Source of the DNA: Evansella tamaricis
GTDB lineage: Bacteria > Bacillota > Bacilli > Bacillales > Salisediminibacteriaceae
NCBI RefSeq assembly: GCF_019042215.1
Contig: NZ_JAHQCS010000161.1
Span: 1-63,886 of the forward strand
DNA length: 63,886 nt
Direction of reading: 5' to 3'
The position numbers and the translations under genes were made by a program. The notes beneath the pieces were generated by a model. The model made no database searches and was not told the DNA's origin. It worked only from the letters and a program-made list of their open reading frames with translations. Shown piece by piece: positions 18,376 to 26,065 of this stretch; positions within the stretch are counted from its first letter, which is position 1, and every line of letters starts with the position of its first letter.

Positions 18376-18392
18376 ATTATAAAGGAGCGAGA

Positions 18393-18578
18393 ATGCATAT
18401 GTTAGAAAAGTTCAAAGGATTATTAACAGAAGAAGAAGGACAAGGGATGGCGGAGTATGCTTTAGTTTTAGGCGTTATAGCAATAGCAGTTGTAGCTATT
18501 TTAGTAACCTTTGGTGAAGCAATTGTAGATCAGTTCCAAGAAGTAATTGATAACTTTACATCATCAGAGGAAGGATGA
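18393..18578 (+). CDS. flp: Flp/Fap family type IVb pilin
   Basis: This is a 61-residue prepilin, the major subunit of the Tad (Flp) pilus. The leader ends EEEG16, and the mature part begins QGMAEYAL. Cleavage between G16 and Q17 puts Glu at position +5 followed by Tyr, the signature of Flp pilins, and leaves a 45-residue mature subunit. Residues 23-43 are the hydrophobic helix that packs in the fibre. The C-terminus is short and acidic (FTSSEEG). An AAAGGAG site lies six bases before the ATG. A strong terminator-like hairpin follows immediately, which should set pilin mRNA above that of the assembly genes. Confidence 0.95.
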   Translation: MHMLEKFKGLLTEEEGQGMAEYALVLGVIAIAVVAILVTFGEAIVDQFQEVIDNFTSSEEG

Positions 18579-18630
18579 TCAGAATTTCTTCAACTAGTAC
18601 TAACTTAATCGTATAAAGACAAAACACAGA

Positions 18631-18662
18631 AATAGCTTTACTAAACTAGTAAAGCTATTTTT
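18631..18662 (+). terminator. Attenuating terminator after the pilin gene
   Basis: AATAGCTTTACT and AGTAAAGCTATT form a perfect 12-bp stem with a 5-base loop and a T-run, 52 bases past the pilin stop and 30 bases before the prepilin peptidase gene. I see no separate promoter for the downstream genes, so partial read-through is the likely way they are expressed. Confidence 0.85.
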
Positions 18663-18691
18663 GTAGCATGATCGTTCAGTGAAGGGAGAGC

Positions 18692-19210
18692 ATGTTGATG
18701 TTATTGTTTCTCTTAAGTATCGTCTTAGTAGTATGTGTTTTTACAGATTTAAAAAATAGAAAAATATATAATATAGTCATTTTTCCGTCATTGCTCCTGG
18801 CAATCGTATTCAATGTGTTTCTTCATGGATGGACCGGATTATTAGATAGTTTGTTAGGTTTTTTATTAGGCTTTGGGATTCTATTAATTCCATATTTGAT
18901 GGGTGGCATGGGTGCTGGAGATGTAAAGTTCTTAGCGTTGATAGGAGCCATTATGGGTCCTGCATTTGTATTTTCAACGACAATTTACATGGCATTGTTA
19001 GGGGGAGTAATCGGCCTAATTATCCTATTGTTTCGTGGTGGGTTCATCCATAACATGAAATCGTTCTTCCAAGCTCTATGGGGCATCAAATATGGAATTA
19101 AGCCAGAAATGGGGTTCAAGAGCAGAATGAATACAACCTTCCCTTATGGAGTGGCAATTGCTGGAGGAGCGTTTTTAACATTTATTTTACATGGAGTGGT
19201 GTTCCCATGA
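18692..19210 (+). CDS. tadV: A24-family prepilin peptidase (TadV/CpaA)
   Basis: This membrane aspartyl protease cleaves the leader of the Flp pilin and the TadE-like pseudopilins. The 172-residue product lacks the N-methylation domain of long PilD enzymes, as expected for TadV/CpaA. The two catalytic Asp are in FTDLKNRKI (about D19) and the GxGD motif GGMGAGDVKFL (about residue 75). Six or so membrane helices cover the chain. The start ATG follows GGGAG. The stop overlaps the next start by four bases (ATGA), indicating translational coupling to tadE. Confidence 0.93.
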   Translation: MLMLLFLLSIVLVVCVFTDLKNRKIYNIVIFPSLLLAIVFNVFLHGWTGLLDSLLGFLLGFGILLIPYLMGGMGAGDVKFLALIGAIMGPAFVFSTTIYMALLGGVIGLIILLFRGGFIHNMKSFFQALWGIKYGIKPEMGFKSRMNTTFPYGVAIAGGAFLTFILHGVVFP

Positions 19211-19590
19211 TTAGAAGCGAAAAGGGACAATCATTGGTGGAGTTTGCCCTTGTTATTCCCATTTTATTAATTTTAATTGTTGGAATTGTAGATGTGGGAA
19301 GAATGCTATACACCTATTCCAGTTTGCATTTTACTGCTCAAGAAACGGTGAGACTGGGAGGATTAGGAAATGAGGACAACGTTTTACGTCAGTTTGCCCG
19401 GGATAATTTTACAGCAGGAGATTCTAGTAATTTGACAGTGTTGATAACCCCAGACCAAGGATCCCGTGTTTCTGGTAACTACGTTACCGTAACTCTCCAA
19501 TATACGATAGATCCCATTACTCCATTTGCCAGTGTCTTATTATCTGATTCTATCTTACTAGTTTCTGATTCAACGATCCGAATAGAGTGA
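19207..19590 (+). CDS. tadE: TadE-like minor pilin
   Basis: This 127-residue protein has a prepilin-type N-terminus: EKG7 followed by QSLVEFAL, again with Glu at +5, and a hydrophobic helix at residues 12-30. TadE-like pseudopilins are processed by TadV and are needed for pilus assembly. The remaining residues, about 31-127, form a beta-rich outer domain (SGNYVTVTLQYTIDP). The gene is coupled to tadV by an ATGA overlap, and the TadG-like gene follows after 16 bases. Confidence 0.9.
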   Translation: MIRSEKGQSLVEFALVIPILLILIVGIVDVGRMLYTYSSLHFTAQETVRLGGLGNEDNVLRQFARDNFTAGDSSNLTVLITPDQGSRVSGNYVTVTLQYTIDPITPFASVLLSDSILLVSDSTIRIE

Positions 19591-19606
19591 GGGGGAAGTA
19601 TGAACA

Positions 19607-20506
19607 ATGATGAATAAACTAAAATCCCTTTTTAAAAAAGAACAAGGAAATGTTATCGTATTAACATCGTTAGCCTTCACAGCACTTATTGGTTTAACAG
19701 GTCTTGTTATTGATGGGGGAAGCCTTTATATGACCAAAACCCACTTGCAAAAAGTTGCAAATGCAACGGCGTTATCGGGAGCGCAGGAGCTAACTGGTGA
19801 AACAGAGACAATTAAAAAAATAGTTGATGATGTATTAAACTCTCATCATGAAATAGCTTCGTTGGAGCAATTAGAAATTGAAAATCATTCCATTACAGTG
19901 GAGTTAAAAAAACCAGTACATTTTAATTTTATTACGTTATTTGGATTTGATACTTTAGATGTGAGAGCACAGGCTACGGCAAGACTAGGGACCATGGGAA
20001 GGGCATATGGTGCAGCACCACTTGGAATTGATGAGAGTATTCCCTTAGAGTACGGAGTTATCTATGATTTAAAAGTGGATGAACAAGGGGTGAATATTGG
20101 AAATTTCGGTATTTTACGATTAGAAGGCCCAGGTGCCCAAGTTTATGAAGACAATTTAAAATATGGGTTTGATGGTGAACTAAAAGTTGGGGATATTGTA
20201 TACACACAACCAGGGAATATCGCGGGGAAAACAAGGGAGGCAGTGGATTACCTTGTCACGACGTGCGACAGTCCTGAAGATCGCACTTGCAGGAGAGTCC
20301 TATTAATACCGGTAATAAAGCCGCAACATAAACAAGGGGGATCTATGCCAGTTGAAATTAAAGGCTTTGCCTACTTTTATTTAACCGAACAAGATAGTGA
20401 GGATGATAAGACGGTAAGGGGATACTTTTTAGAACGGGCAGGTACAGGTTTTGAAGAACCAGGTGCATCCAACAAAGGAGCGTATACAATTAGACTTTCG
20501 GAGTAG
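19607..20506 (+). CDS. TadG-like (Flp pilus assembly, TadE/G-like N-terminus) protein
   Basis: This is a 299-residue protein. It has a TadG-type N-terminus (KKEQGNVIVLTSLAFTALIG) with one membrane helix at about residues 16-38, then GGSLYMTKTHLQKVANATALSGAQEL, the conserved segment of TadG-like proteins. The usual C-terminal von Willebrand A domain is absent. The chain ends in a beta-rich domain with a CDSPEDRTC pair of cysteines that could form a disulfide outside the cell. Unlike the pilin and TadE, position +5 after the Gly is not Glu, so cleavage by TadV is doubtful. A five-codon ATG frame at 19600 lies between the GAGGGGGA site and the true start. Confidence 0.82.
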   Translation: MMNKLKSLFKKEQGNVIVLTSLAFTALIGLTGLVIDGGSLYMTKTHLQKVANATALSGAQELTGETETIKKIVDDVLNSHHEIASLEQLEIENHSITVELKKPVHFNFITLFGFDTLDVRAQATARLGTMGRAYGAAPLGIDESIPLEYGVIYDLKVDEQGVNIGNFGILRLEGPGAQVYEDNLKYGFDGELKVGDIVYTQPGNIAGKTREAVDYLVTTCDSPEDRTCRRVLLIPVIKPQHKQGGSMPVEIKGFAYFYLTEQDSEDDKTVRGYFLERAGTGFEEPGASNKGAYTIRLSE

Positions 20507-20514
20507 GTGAAACG

Positions 20515-21189
20515 ATGCGATCAAAAATGGTCTTTTTCATGGCGATAGTAATGGGAGTAATAACAACAGTACTATTTTATCAATACATCCAAGGGGCAGG
20601 GCAGTCACAAGAAGTGTTCGTAGAAGAAGAGATGGCGGAGGTTGTTGTTGCCGCTGAACCTATTATGGGAAATCAAACAATAACAGCAGAGATGCTGGGG
20701 AAGAAAGAGGTAACGAAGGCTAGCCTTCACCCTAACACTATAATGGAGATGGACGACGTGGTTGGTAAGTTCTCCACTACACTTATTGAATCAGGGGAAG
20801 TTCTCTTATCACACCGCTTTAAAGGGGAACAGGAAGAAAAGCAATTCGTATCAAGGAAAGTTCAGGAAGGTTATCGAGCGGTATCTCTCGGGGCAGACTT
20901 TATTCGATCCGTATCTAATCTAATAGAACCAGAAGACTATATTGATGTCATCTTTACAGAAACCATAGAAGAAGAAGTTATATCGGAAATTATCTTATCA
21001 AAAGTAAGAGTTCTTGCGGTAGGCAGGAAAATGAATCCTCCATCAAGTGAAGATTCATATATTGAATATAACTCTGTGACATTAGAATTACAGCCAAGTG
21101 ATGCTGCCATATTAGTCAACGCATCACAACGGGGTTCTTTACATTTTATGTTACATTCCAGTATTAATATGAATTTGAATGGAGATTGA
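20515..21189 (+). CDS. cpaB: Flp pilus assembly protein CpaB (RcpC)
   Basis: This 224-residue protein has an N-terminal anchor (residues 5-24), a SAF domain (about 42-105: VVVAAEPIMGNQTITAEMLG and VGKFSTTLIESGEVLLSHRF) and the RcpC/CpaB C-terminal region (YRAVSLGADFIRSVSNLIEPEDYIDV, then VLAVGR). In diderms this protein works with the secretin RcpA. No secretin is present here, as expected for a Gram-positive cell, so it must act in or under the peptidoglycan, perhaps guiding the fibre through the wall. It is nine bases after the previous gene, in one operon. Confidence 0.9.
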   Translation: MRSKMVFFMAIVMGVITTVLFYQYIQGAGQSQEVFVEEEMAEVVVAAEPIMGNQTITAEMLGKKEVTKASLHPNTIMEMDDVVGKFSTTLIESGEVLLSHRFKGEQEEKQFVSRKVQEGYRAVSLGADFIRSVSNLIEPEDYIDVIFTETIEEEVISEIILSKVRVLAVGRKMNPPSSEDSYIEYNSVTLELQPSDAAILVNASQRGSLHFMLHSSINMNLNGD

Positions 21190-21238
21190 GGCTAATTTCT
21201 CTTTCGTTCATCTGCTTTATAAAGGAGGCGTGTAGGTT

Positions 21239-22060
21239 ATGTCAGAGGGAGTTCAAACTAATACCATCCAGCAGGGAAAAGTTGTTGCTGTTTGCAGTGC
21301 AAAAGGTGGAATAGGCAAAACGCTGATCTCTGTCAACCTCGCAGTATCATTAATTAAAAAGAATTTAAATGTTTGTTTAATTGATGGGGACTTTCAATTT
21401 GGAGATGTGAGTGTCGCCATGGATTTAACTCCTACCTATACCATCAGGGACATCATAGAAGAAATCGAGGATCTGGAATCTAACACAGTCACAAATTTTT
21501 TAACGAGACACTCTTCGGGTGTGAGTGTTCTAGCAGCACCGGAAAGACCCGAGTACGCTGATCTTGTTGTCAGTGAGAAAGTGATTACAATAATTAACAA
21601 ACTCAGGGACAATTTTGATTATATCATCGTGGATTGTGATGCTGGAATCCAAGGGACAACATTGGAAATGATGGAAATAGCGGATGAAATATTAGTAATC
21701 ACTAACTTAGAAATGACGGCTCTGAAAAATACAAAATTGATGCTGGAAACATTGGGAAAATTAGAGTTTAGGGAAAAATCCCAATTGATTATAAACCGCT
21801 ATACAATGGAAAGTTTGATCAAGGCGGAGGATGTTCCGAAAATGTTGGGAGAAGAGAAAGTTATTTCTATTCCAAATAATTTCAAACTTGCTTCTCAATC
21901 ATTAAATTTAGGTATCCCATTTGTGATAAGTCAGGGGAAATCAGATTTGGCAAAAGCTGTTTTTAAGATGACAGAAAGTTTAGTATCAAAGAATGGGATA
22001 GTGGAACGGAAGAAAGAAAACCAATCTCTTTTGAAAAAATTATTTCCATCACCAAGGTAG
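21239..22060 (+). CDS. tadZ: Pilus-localising MinD/ParA-type ATPase (TadZ/CpaE)
   Basis: This is a 273-residue P-loop ATPase of the MinD/ParA class. A deviant Walker A motif SAKGGIGKT lies at about residues 21-29, switch I VNLAVSLIKKN follows, and LIDGDFQFGDVSVAMDL and YIIVDCDAG carry Walker A' and B functions. TadZ/CpaE proteins place the Tad machine in the cell, and most have an N-terminal receiver-like domain. That domain is absent here: the ATPase starts within 15 residues of the N-terminus. A GGAGG site lies eight bases upstream. Its position between cpaB and tadA is standard for Tad loci. Confidence 0.9.
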   Translation: MSEGVQTNTIQQGKVVAVCSAKGGIGKTLISVNLAVSLIKKNLNVCLIDGDFQFGDVSVAMDLTPTYTIRDIIEEIEDLESNTVTNFLTRHSSGVSVLAAPERPEYADLVVSEKVITIINKLRDNFDYIIVDCDAGIQGTTLEMMEIADEILVITNLEMTALKNTKLMLETLGKLEFREKSQLIINRYTMESLIKAEDVPKMLGEEKVISIPNNFKLASQSLNLGIPFVISQGKSDLAKAVFKMTESLVSKNGIVERKKENQSLLKKLFPSPR

Positions 22061-22075
22061 TGGGGAGGATAAGCT

Positions 22076-23503
22076 ATGAGTCTGTTATCAAAGTTACAAA
22101 CTAAAAATGACCATAAGCATCCACAAGTATCTGATCAAGAAGGCAATCACGAGCAAACAAACCAAGATAACATCCAGACAGTTATCCCGGAGTTAAAAAA
22201 AGTGGAAACACCTAAAAAAAAGAGTATTAGGAAACAATTGGACCAGAAACATAAAGATCTTAAGGATCTATTGCATAAACAGATTTTACAGGAAATGAAA
22301 GATAAAGATGTGGAATCCATTGTATTAAAAATAGATGAAATGGCCATTCAAATTATCGAAGAAAATGAGTCATTTCGTGGAAATATAGACCGAAAGGCTG
22401 TCGTAGAGGAATTAATTAATGATTTGACAGGGTTCGGCCCGATTAATCCACTATTATTAGATGAAGAAATATCAGAAGTAATGGTAAATGGTCCGAATCA
22501 GGTTTATTGTGAACGAAATGGAAAATTAATATTAACGGATATTGTTTTCAGAGATAACGAACATGTTTTAAACGTAATAGAAAAAATTGTAGCCCCCATA
22601 GGTCGAAGAATTGATGAAAGCAGTCCGATGGTAGATGCAAGATTACCGGATGGTTCCCGTGTGAATGCCATCATTCCTCCACTGGCGTTGAATGGACCGA
22701 CTGTGACGATCAGGAAGTTTTCTAAAGATCCCTTTGGTATTGAAGACCTTGTTAATTTTGGCACACTAACTGCTGAAATGGCCACATTCTTAGATTCTTG
22801 TGTAAAGGCAAGACTTAATATCTTTGTGAGTGGAGGTACAGGATCGGGAAAAACAACCACCCTGAATGTGCTATCGAATTTTATCCCGGATGATGAACGG
22901 ATTGTTACCATTGAGGATGCAGCAGAAATTCAACTTGGACAAGACCATGTCGTTTCACTGGAATCAAGACCACCTAACATAGAAGGAAATGGAGCAATTA
23001 CGATAAGAGATTTAGTCCGTAATTCATTAAGGATGCGTCCCGATCGGATTGTGATTGGGGAAGTCCGTGGTGCCGAAGCATTAGACATGCTTCAGGCAAT
23101 GAATACTGGTCATGACGGGTCATTAGCCACCGGTCACTCCAATAGCCCAAGGGATATGATTGCCCGACTGGAGACAATGGTATTATTGGCAGGAGTAGAA
23201 TTACCCGTGAAAGCCATTCGTGAACAAATTTCTGGTGCTATTGATGTAATCATTCAACAATCCCGGTTAAAGGATGGTTCACGGAAAATAGTAAAGATCA
23301 CGGAAGTTCAAGGCATGGAAGGAGATATTATAGTACTCCAAGATATTTTTACGTATGAACAAATGGGTTTAGATGAAAACCGAAAAGTTTCTGGGAAGTT
23401 GGTTCCCACAGGTGTTCGGCCTAAATTTTATGAGCGTCTAGAAGCATCCGGAATTACTATTCCGACTAGTGTGTTTATAAGGGAAGAGGAGTGGAGTAAA
23501 TGA
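22076..23503 (+). CDS. tadA: Tad pilus secretion ATPase (TadA/CpaF)
   Basis: TadA is the hexameric secretion ATPase that powers extension, and in some systems retraction, of Flp pili. The 475-residue product has a charged, poorly conserved N-terminus (about 1-75), an N-terminal domain up to about 230, and the RecA-like domain. The RecA-like domain carries Walker [10 protein letters not shown] (from about residue 253), the Asp box [10 protein letters not shown], Walker [12 protein letters not shown] and the His box [12 protein letters not shown]. All catalytic motifs appear intact. Its stop overlaps the tadB start by four bases. Confidence 0.96.
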   Translation: MSLLSKLQTKNDHKHPQVSDQEGNHEQTNQDNIQTVIPELKKVETPKKKSIRKQLDQKHKDLKDLLHKQILQEMKDKDVESIVLKIDEMAIQIIEENESFRGNIDRKAVVEELINDLTGFGPINPLLLDEEISEVMVNGPNQVYCERNGKLILTDIVFRDNEHVLNVIEKIVAPIGRRIDESSPMVDARLPDGSRVNAIIPPLALNGPTVTIRKFSKDPFGIEDLVNFGTLTAEMATFLDSCVKARLNIFVSGGTGSGKTTTLNVLSNFIPDDERIVTIEDAAEIQLGQDHVVSLESRPPNIEGNGAITIRDLVRNSLRMRPDRIVIGEVRGAEALDMLQAMNTGHDGSLATGHSNSPRDMIARLETMVLLAGVELPVKAIREQISGAIDVIIQQSRLKDGSRKIVKITEVQGMEGDIIVLQDIFTYEQMGLDENRKVSGKLVPTGVRPKFYERLEASGITIPTSVFIREEEWSK

Positions 23504-24465
23504 TCGAGTATATTTTATTACTGGCTTTCCTCTTTTTTGCGTTTTTGCTATTTTACTTCATCCTACAAATTTTGTTTTTAAATAACAATAAGATGGAAAA
23601 ACGAATTAATCGCTATTTATTAGAAGAGGATCACGAACCGTTGGAACCAAAGAAATTCAAAATAATCCTCGACTTTCGTCTTACGAAAGAAAGAATTCGA
23701 AAAAAGTTAATAAAATCCGATAAGAATTCTAAACTGGAGAACCATTTGTTGCAGGCAGGGTTACCATTAAAACCGGAAGAGTTTGTTATGTTTAGGTGGA
23801 TTTCAATGATTTTAGTGACAGGAGTTCTGTATCTTCTAACTAAAACTATTTTTATAGTGCCAATTGGGATGGTTATTGGTTATTTCATTCCAAAGTTCTT
23901 TCTAAAAAAGAAGAAGAATGATAGAATCAAAAAATTTAACGATGACTTACCTGAGATGATATCCACCATAGTAGGTGCTTTAAGGGCAGGATTCAGTTTC
24001 CCTCAGGCACTGAAAAGTGTACAGGAGGAATCCAGCTCCCCAATGAAAGAAGAGATCGGAATGGTTCTTCGTGAGATGCAGTATGGCTCTACGATTGAAG
24101 AAGCATTAAACAATTTAAAGCAGCGAATGCCCAGTGATGATTTGGATATTATGATTCAGGCGATTCTCATCCAGCGTCAAGTAGGGGGGAATTTAGCTAC
24201 CGTGCTTGAAACTATCGTCAAGACGATCCGGGACCGTGTGAAAATACAAGGACAGATACGGACATTAACAGCACAGGGGAAAATGTCAGGATTAGTAGTG
24301 GGACTTTTGCCTGTTTTTCTAGCTCTTATACTATATGTCGTGGAACCAAACTACATTGGTGTACTTTTTACCCATCCAATAGGTTTGTTATTACTAGCTA
24401 TTGCGGGAATATCTTGTGCTATCGGATTTTTCCTCGTTCAAAAAGTCACAGCAATTGAGGTGTGA
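23500..24465 (+). CDS. tadB: Tad inner-membrane platform protein TadB
   Basis: This is a 321-residue GspF/TadB-type platform protein. There is a hydrophobic N-terminal helix (3-25), a cytoplasmic region, two central membrane helices (about 100-140), the conserved cytoplasmic T2SSF domain ([21 protein letters not shown], then QMPSDD-like and [15 protein letters not shown]) and two C-terminal helices. It couples the ATPase to pilin polymerisation. It is translationally coupled to tadA (ATGA overlap) and is followed five bases later by tadC. Confidence 0.93.
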   Translation: MIEYILLLAFLFFAFLLFYFILQILFLNNNKMEKRINRYLLEEDHEPLEPKKFKIILDFRLTKERIRKKLIKSDKNSKLENHLLQAGLPLKPEEFVMFRWISMILVTGVLYLLTKTIFIVPIGMVIGYFIPKFFLKKKKNDRIKKFNDDLPEMISTIVGALRAGFSFPQALKSVQEESSSPMKEEIGMVLREMQYGSTIEEALNNLKQRMPSDDLDIMIQAILIQRQVGGNLATVLETIVKTIRDRVKIQGQIRTLTAQGKMSGLVVGLLPVFLALILYVVEPNYIGVLFTHPIGLLLLAIAGISCAIGFFLVQKVTAIEV

Positions 24466-24469
24466 GCAA

Positions 24470-25384
24470 ATGATAATCTTTTTATATACTTTCACCATAC
24501 TACTCATTGTATTTGGATTTATTTTAATGTGGCGGGAAAAGAAAGTAGAAGTACAAACGAGAATAGCAACCGTTTTTCAAGGCAAGACAGAGAATATAGA
24601 AGAGGGATATGAGGAAGATTTAAAATTGTCTTTTTCAAACAGAATTTTAATCCCTATATGGAAGAAATTCAAGAGAAAGTTTAGTAAAAATGTAAATTCA
24701 AAAAAACAGGAGAAACTGGAAAGGAAACTCCTTCAGGCAGGTAACCCCCTCGGAATGACAGCAGTGGAGTTTCAAATTGTCCAAGTATGTTTGTTTGTAT
24801 TCATACCTACCATATTTGGTGGCTATTCTCTCCTTATGAATATGGGAGTTGGACGCACAATCTTGGTAGCAGGTATAGGAATCTTATTAGCTTTAATGAT
24901 CCCCTCCTACTATTTAAAACAAAAAACAAATGGTAGAAATAAACAAGCTCAAAAAGAACTCCCGGATTTTTTAGATTTAGTAACGGTTAGTATTGAAGCC
25001 GGTCTTGGCTTTGATTCTGCCTTAAGTAAAGTGGTTGCAAAAGGAGATGGAGTATTAGCCAACGAATTTCAAAGGTGTTTAGAAGAGATGAGGTTGGGAA
25101 AAACGAGGAGAGAGGCGTTATCTGGTGTTCGTGATCGATTACAAGCGGAAGATGTTAAAGTTTTGATAGGTTCAATTATACAAGCAGAGCAATTAGGAAT
25201 CGGAATGGTTCAAATCCTAAGAGTACAATCAAGTGAAATAAGAGAAAAGAGAAAGCAACGAGCGGAAGAAGCTGCAATGAAAGCGCCAATTAAAATGTTA
25301 TTTCCTCTGGTCGTGTTTATCTTTCCCTGTATTTTTATTGTGATATTAGGCCCTGCAATTATTGGTATTCTCGAAACCTTTTAA
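24470..25384 (+). CDS. tadC: Tad inner-membrane platform protein TadC
   Basis: This is a 304-residue partner of TadB with the same T2SSF domain architecture (KELPDFLDLVTVSIEAGLGFDSAL, QAEQLGIGMVQILRVQS) and four membrane segments. The start is ATG 24470, just after GAGGTG at the end of tadB; an upstream in-frame ATG lies inside tadB and is unlikely. It is the last gene of the operon and ends 38 bases before a strong terminator. The operon therefore contains pilin, peptidase, TadE, a TadG-like protein, CpaB, TadZ, TadA, TadB and TadC. Confidence 0.93.
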   Translation: MIIFLYTFTILLIVFGFILMWREKKVEVQTRIATVFQGKTENIEEGYEEDLKLSFSNRILIPIWKKFKRKFSKNVNSKKQEKLERKLLQAGNPLGMTAVEFQIVQVCLFVFIPTIFGGYSLLMNMGVGRTILVAGIGILLALMIPSYYLKQKTNGRNKQAQKELPDFLDLVTVSIEAGLGFDSALSKVVAKGDGVLANEFQRCLEEMRLGKTRREALSGVRDRLQAEDVKVLIGSIIQAEQLGIGMVQILRVQSSEIREKRKQRAEEAAMKAPIKMLFPLVVFIFPCIFIVILGPAIIGILETF

Positions 25385-25422
25385 AAAATGATTTGATTAC
25401 AGTAATTATAGTCATGAAGAAG

Positions 25423-25453
25423 AGAGCATCTAACAAAATGATGCTCTTTTTTT
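25423..25453 (+). terminator. Terminator of the Tad pilus operon
   Basis: AGAGCAT and ATGCTCT form a 7-bp stem with a run of seven T directly after, 38 bases downstream of the tadC stop. Confidence 0.85.
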
Positions 25454-25693
25454 AAGGCTTTGTTATCGTTCAATGTTGATTTTTGCGAAATTCACTCCCT
25501 TTCACCACTGGCACAAGTGCGACATCTGCTCATTCTTCGCAGTGTCTTCTTAGCCGCGGGCGGTTCGGGAGCCTCCTCGGTGTTTCACACCTTGCGGGGT
25601 CTCCCCTGAACTCGCTTTTCCCGCAGGAGTGTCGTGAATTTCGCTAAAAATCATCCTATTAAAAAATCAACATTAGCCTTTAACATAGCCTTT
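25454..25693. repeat. MITE-like repeat, family A, complete copy
   Basis: About 240 bases with imperfect nested inverted ends: AAGGCTTTGTTA with TAACATAGCC, CAATGTTGATTTTT with AAAAATCAACATT, and GCGAAATTCAC with GTGAATTTCGC. The centre is far richer in GC than the surroundings (GCCGCGGGCGGTTCGGGAGCC and a CCCGCAGGAGTGTCGTG block). No coding capacity is evident. Related but eroded copies, in the opposite orientation, are at 54871-54970 and 57134-57370, and a fragment lies inside 5555-5811. Confidence 0.7.
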
Positions 25694-25815
25694 TTTAAAT
25701 ACTATAAAAATACTATTTTAAATATAGGTAATAAGAATTATAATAGAAGGAGAAAACAGGAAAAAGATGTCGAATTTGAAATCATATGTTCGATTTATTT
25801 AGTATCTTAATAATT

Positions 25816-25910
25816 AAATAGATTAAATGGCAAACTATGCGAAAGCCTAGGACGCAAAGCCACGGGTCTAAACATGAGAATGTAAGATAGCCGGGTTACC
25901 TCAGATTTTA
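25816..25910 (+). ncRNA. Cyclic di-GMP-I (GEMM) riboswitch controlling the GGDEF-EAL operon
   Basis: The core elements are TGGCAAAC, a GAAA-capped stem (CTATGC-GAAA-GCCTAG, one mismatch), GACGCAAAGCC, CGGGTCTAAAC, a second hairpin, then GATAGCCGGGTTACC (25887-25901). The base aligned with position 20 of the Vibrio aptamer is G, fitting c-di-GMP. A terminator starts 19 bases further on, and the regulated gene begins at 26066. This is the classical arrangement of a c-di-GMP riboswitch feeding back on a c-di-GMP metabolism gene. No antiterminator as clear as in the first switch was found. Confidence 0.9.
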
Positions 25911-25928
25911 TGCGATCTAGTGTCTAAC

Positions 25929-25953
25929 ATACTGCGGTTACGCAGTATTTTTT
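25929..25953 (+). terminator. Intrinsic terminator of the second c-di-GMP riboswitch
   Basis: ATACTGCG and CGCAGTAT form a perfect 8-bp stem with a GTTA loop and a run of six T. It lies just after the aptamer and 110 bases before the GGDEF-EAL start, so the switch acts on transcription elongation. Confidence 0.88.
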
Positions 25954-26065
25954 ATACCTTAAGAATTTTTAACTTCACTAAAGGATTAAAGTAAGCCAAG
26001 TTTTTCTAATACATTCAGCTAATTAATTAAAATTAAATACATAGGTGATATAAAGGGGGAGTAAC

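Noticed and set aside
19600-19617. Five-codon minigene before the TadG-like gene
   Set aside because: It is the out-of-frame ATG lying between the ribosome site and the true start; no evidence that it is used.
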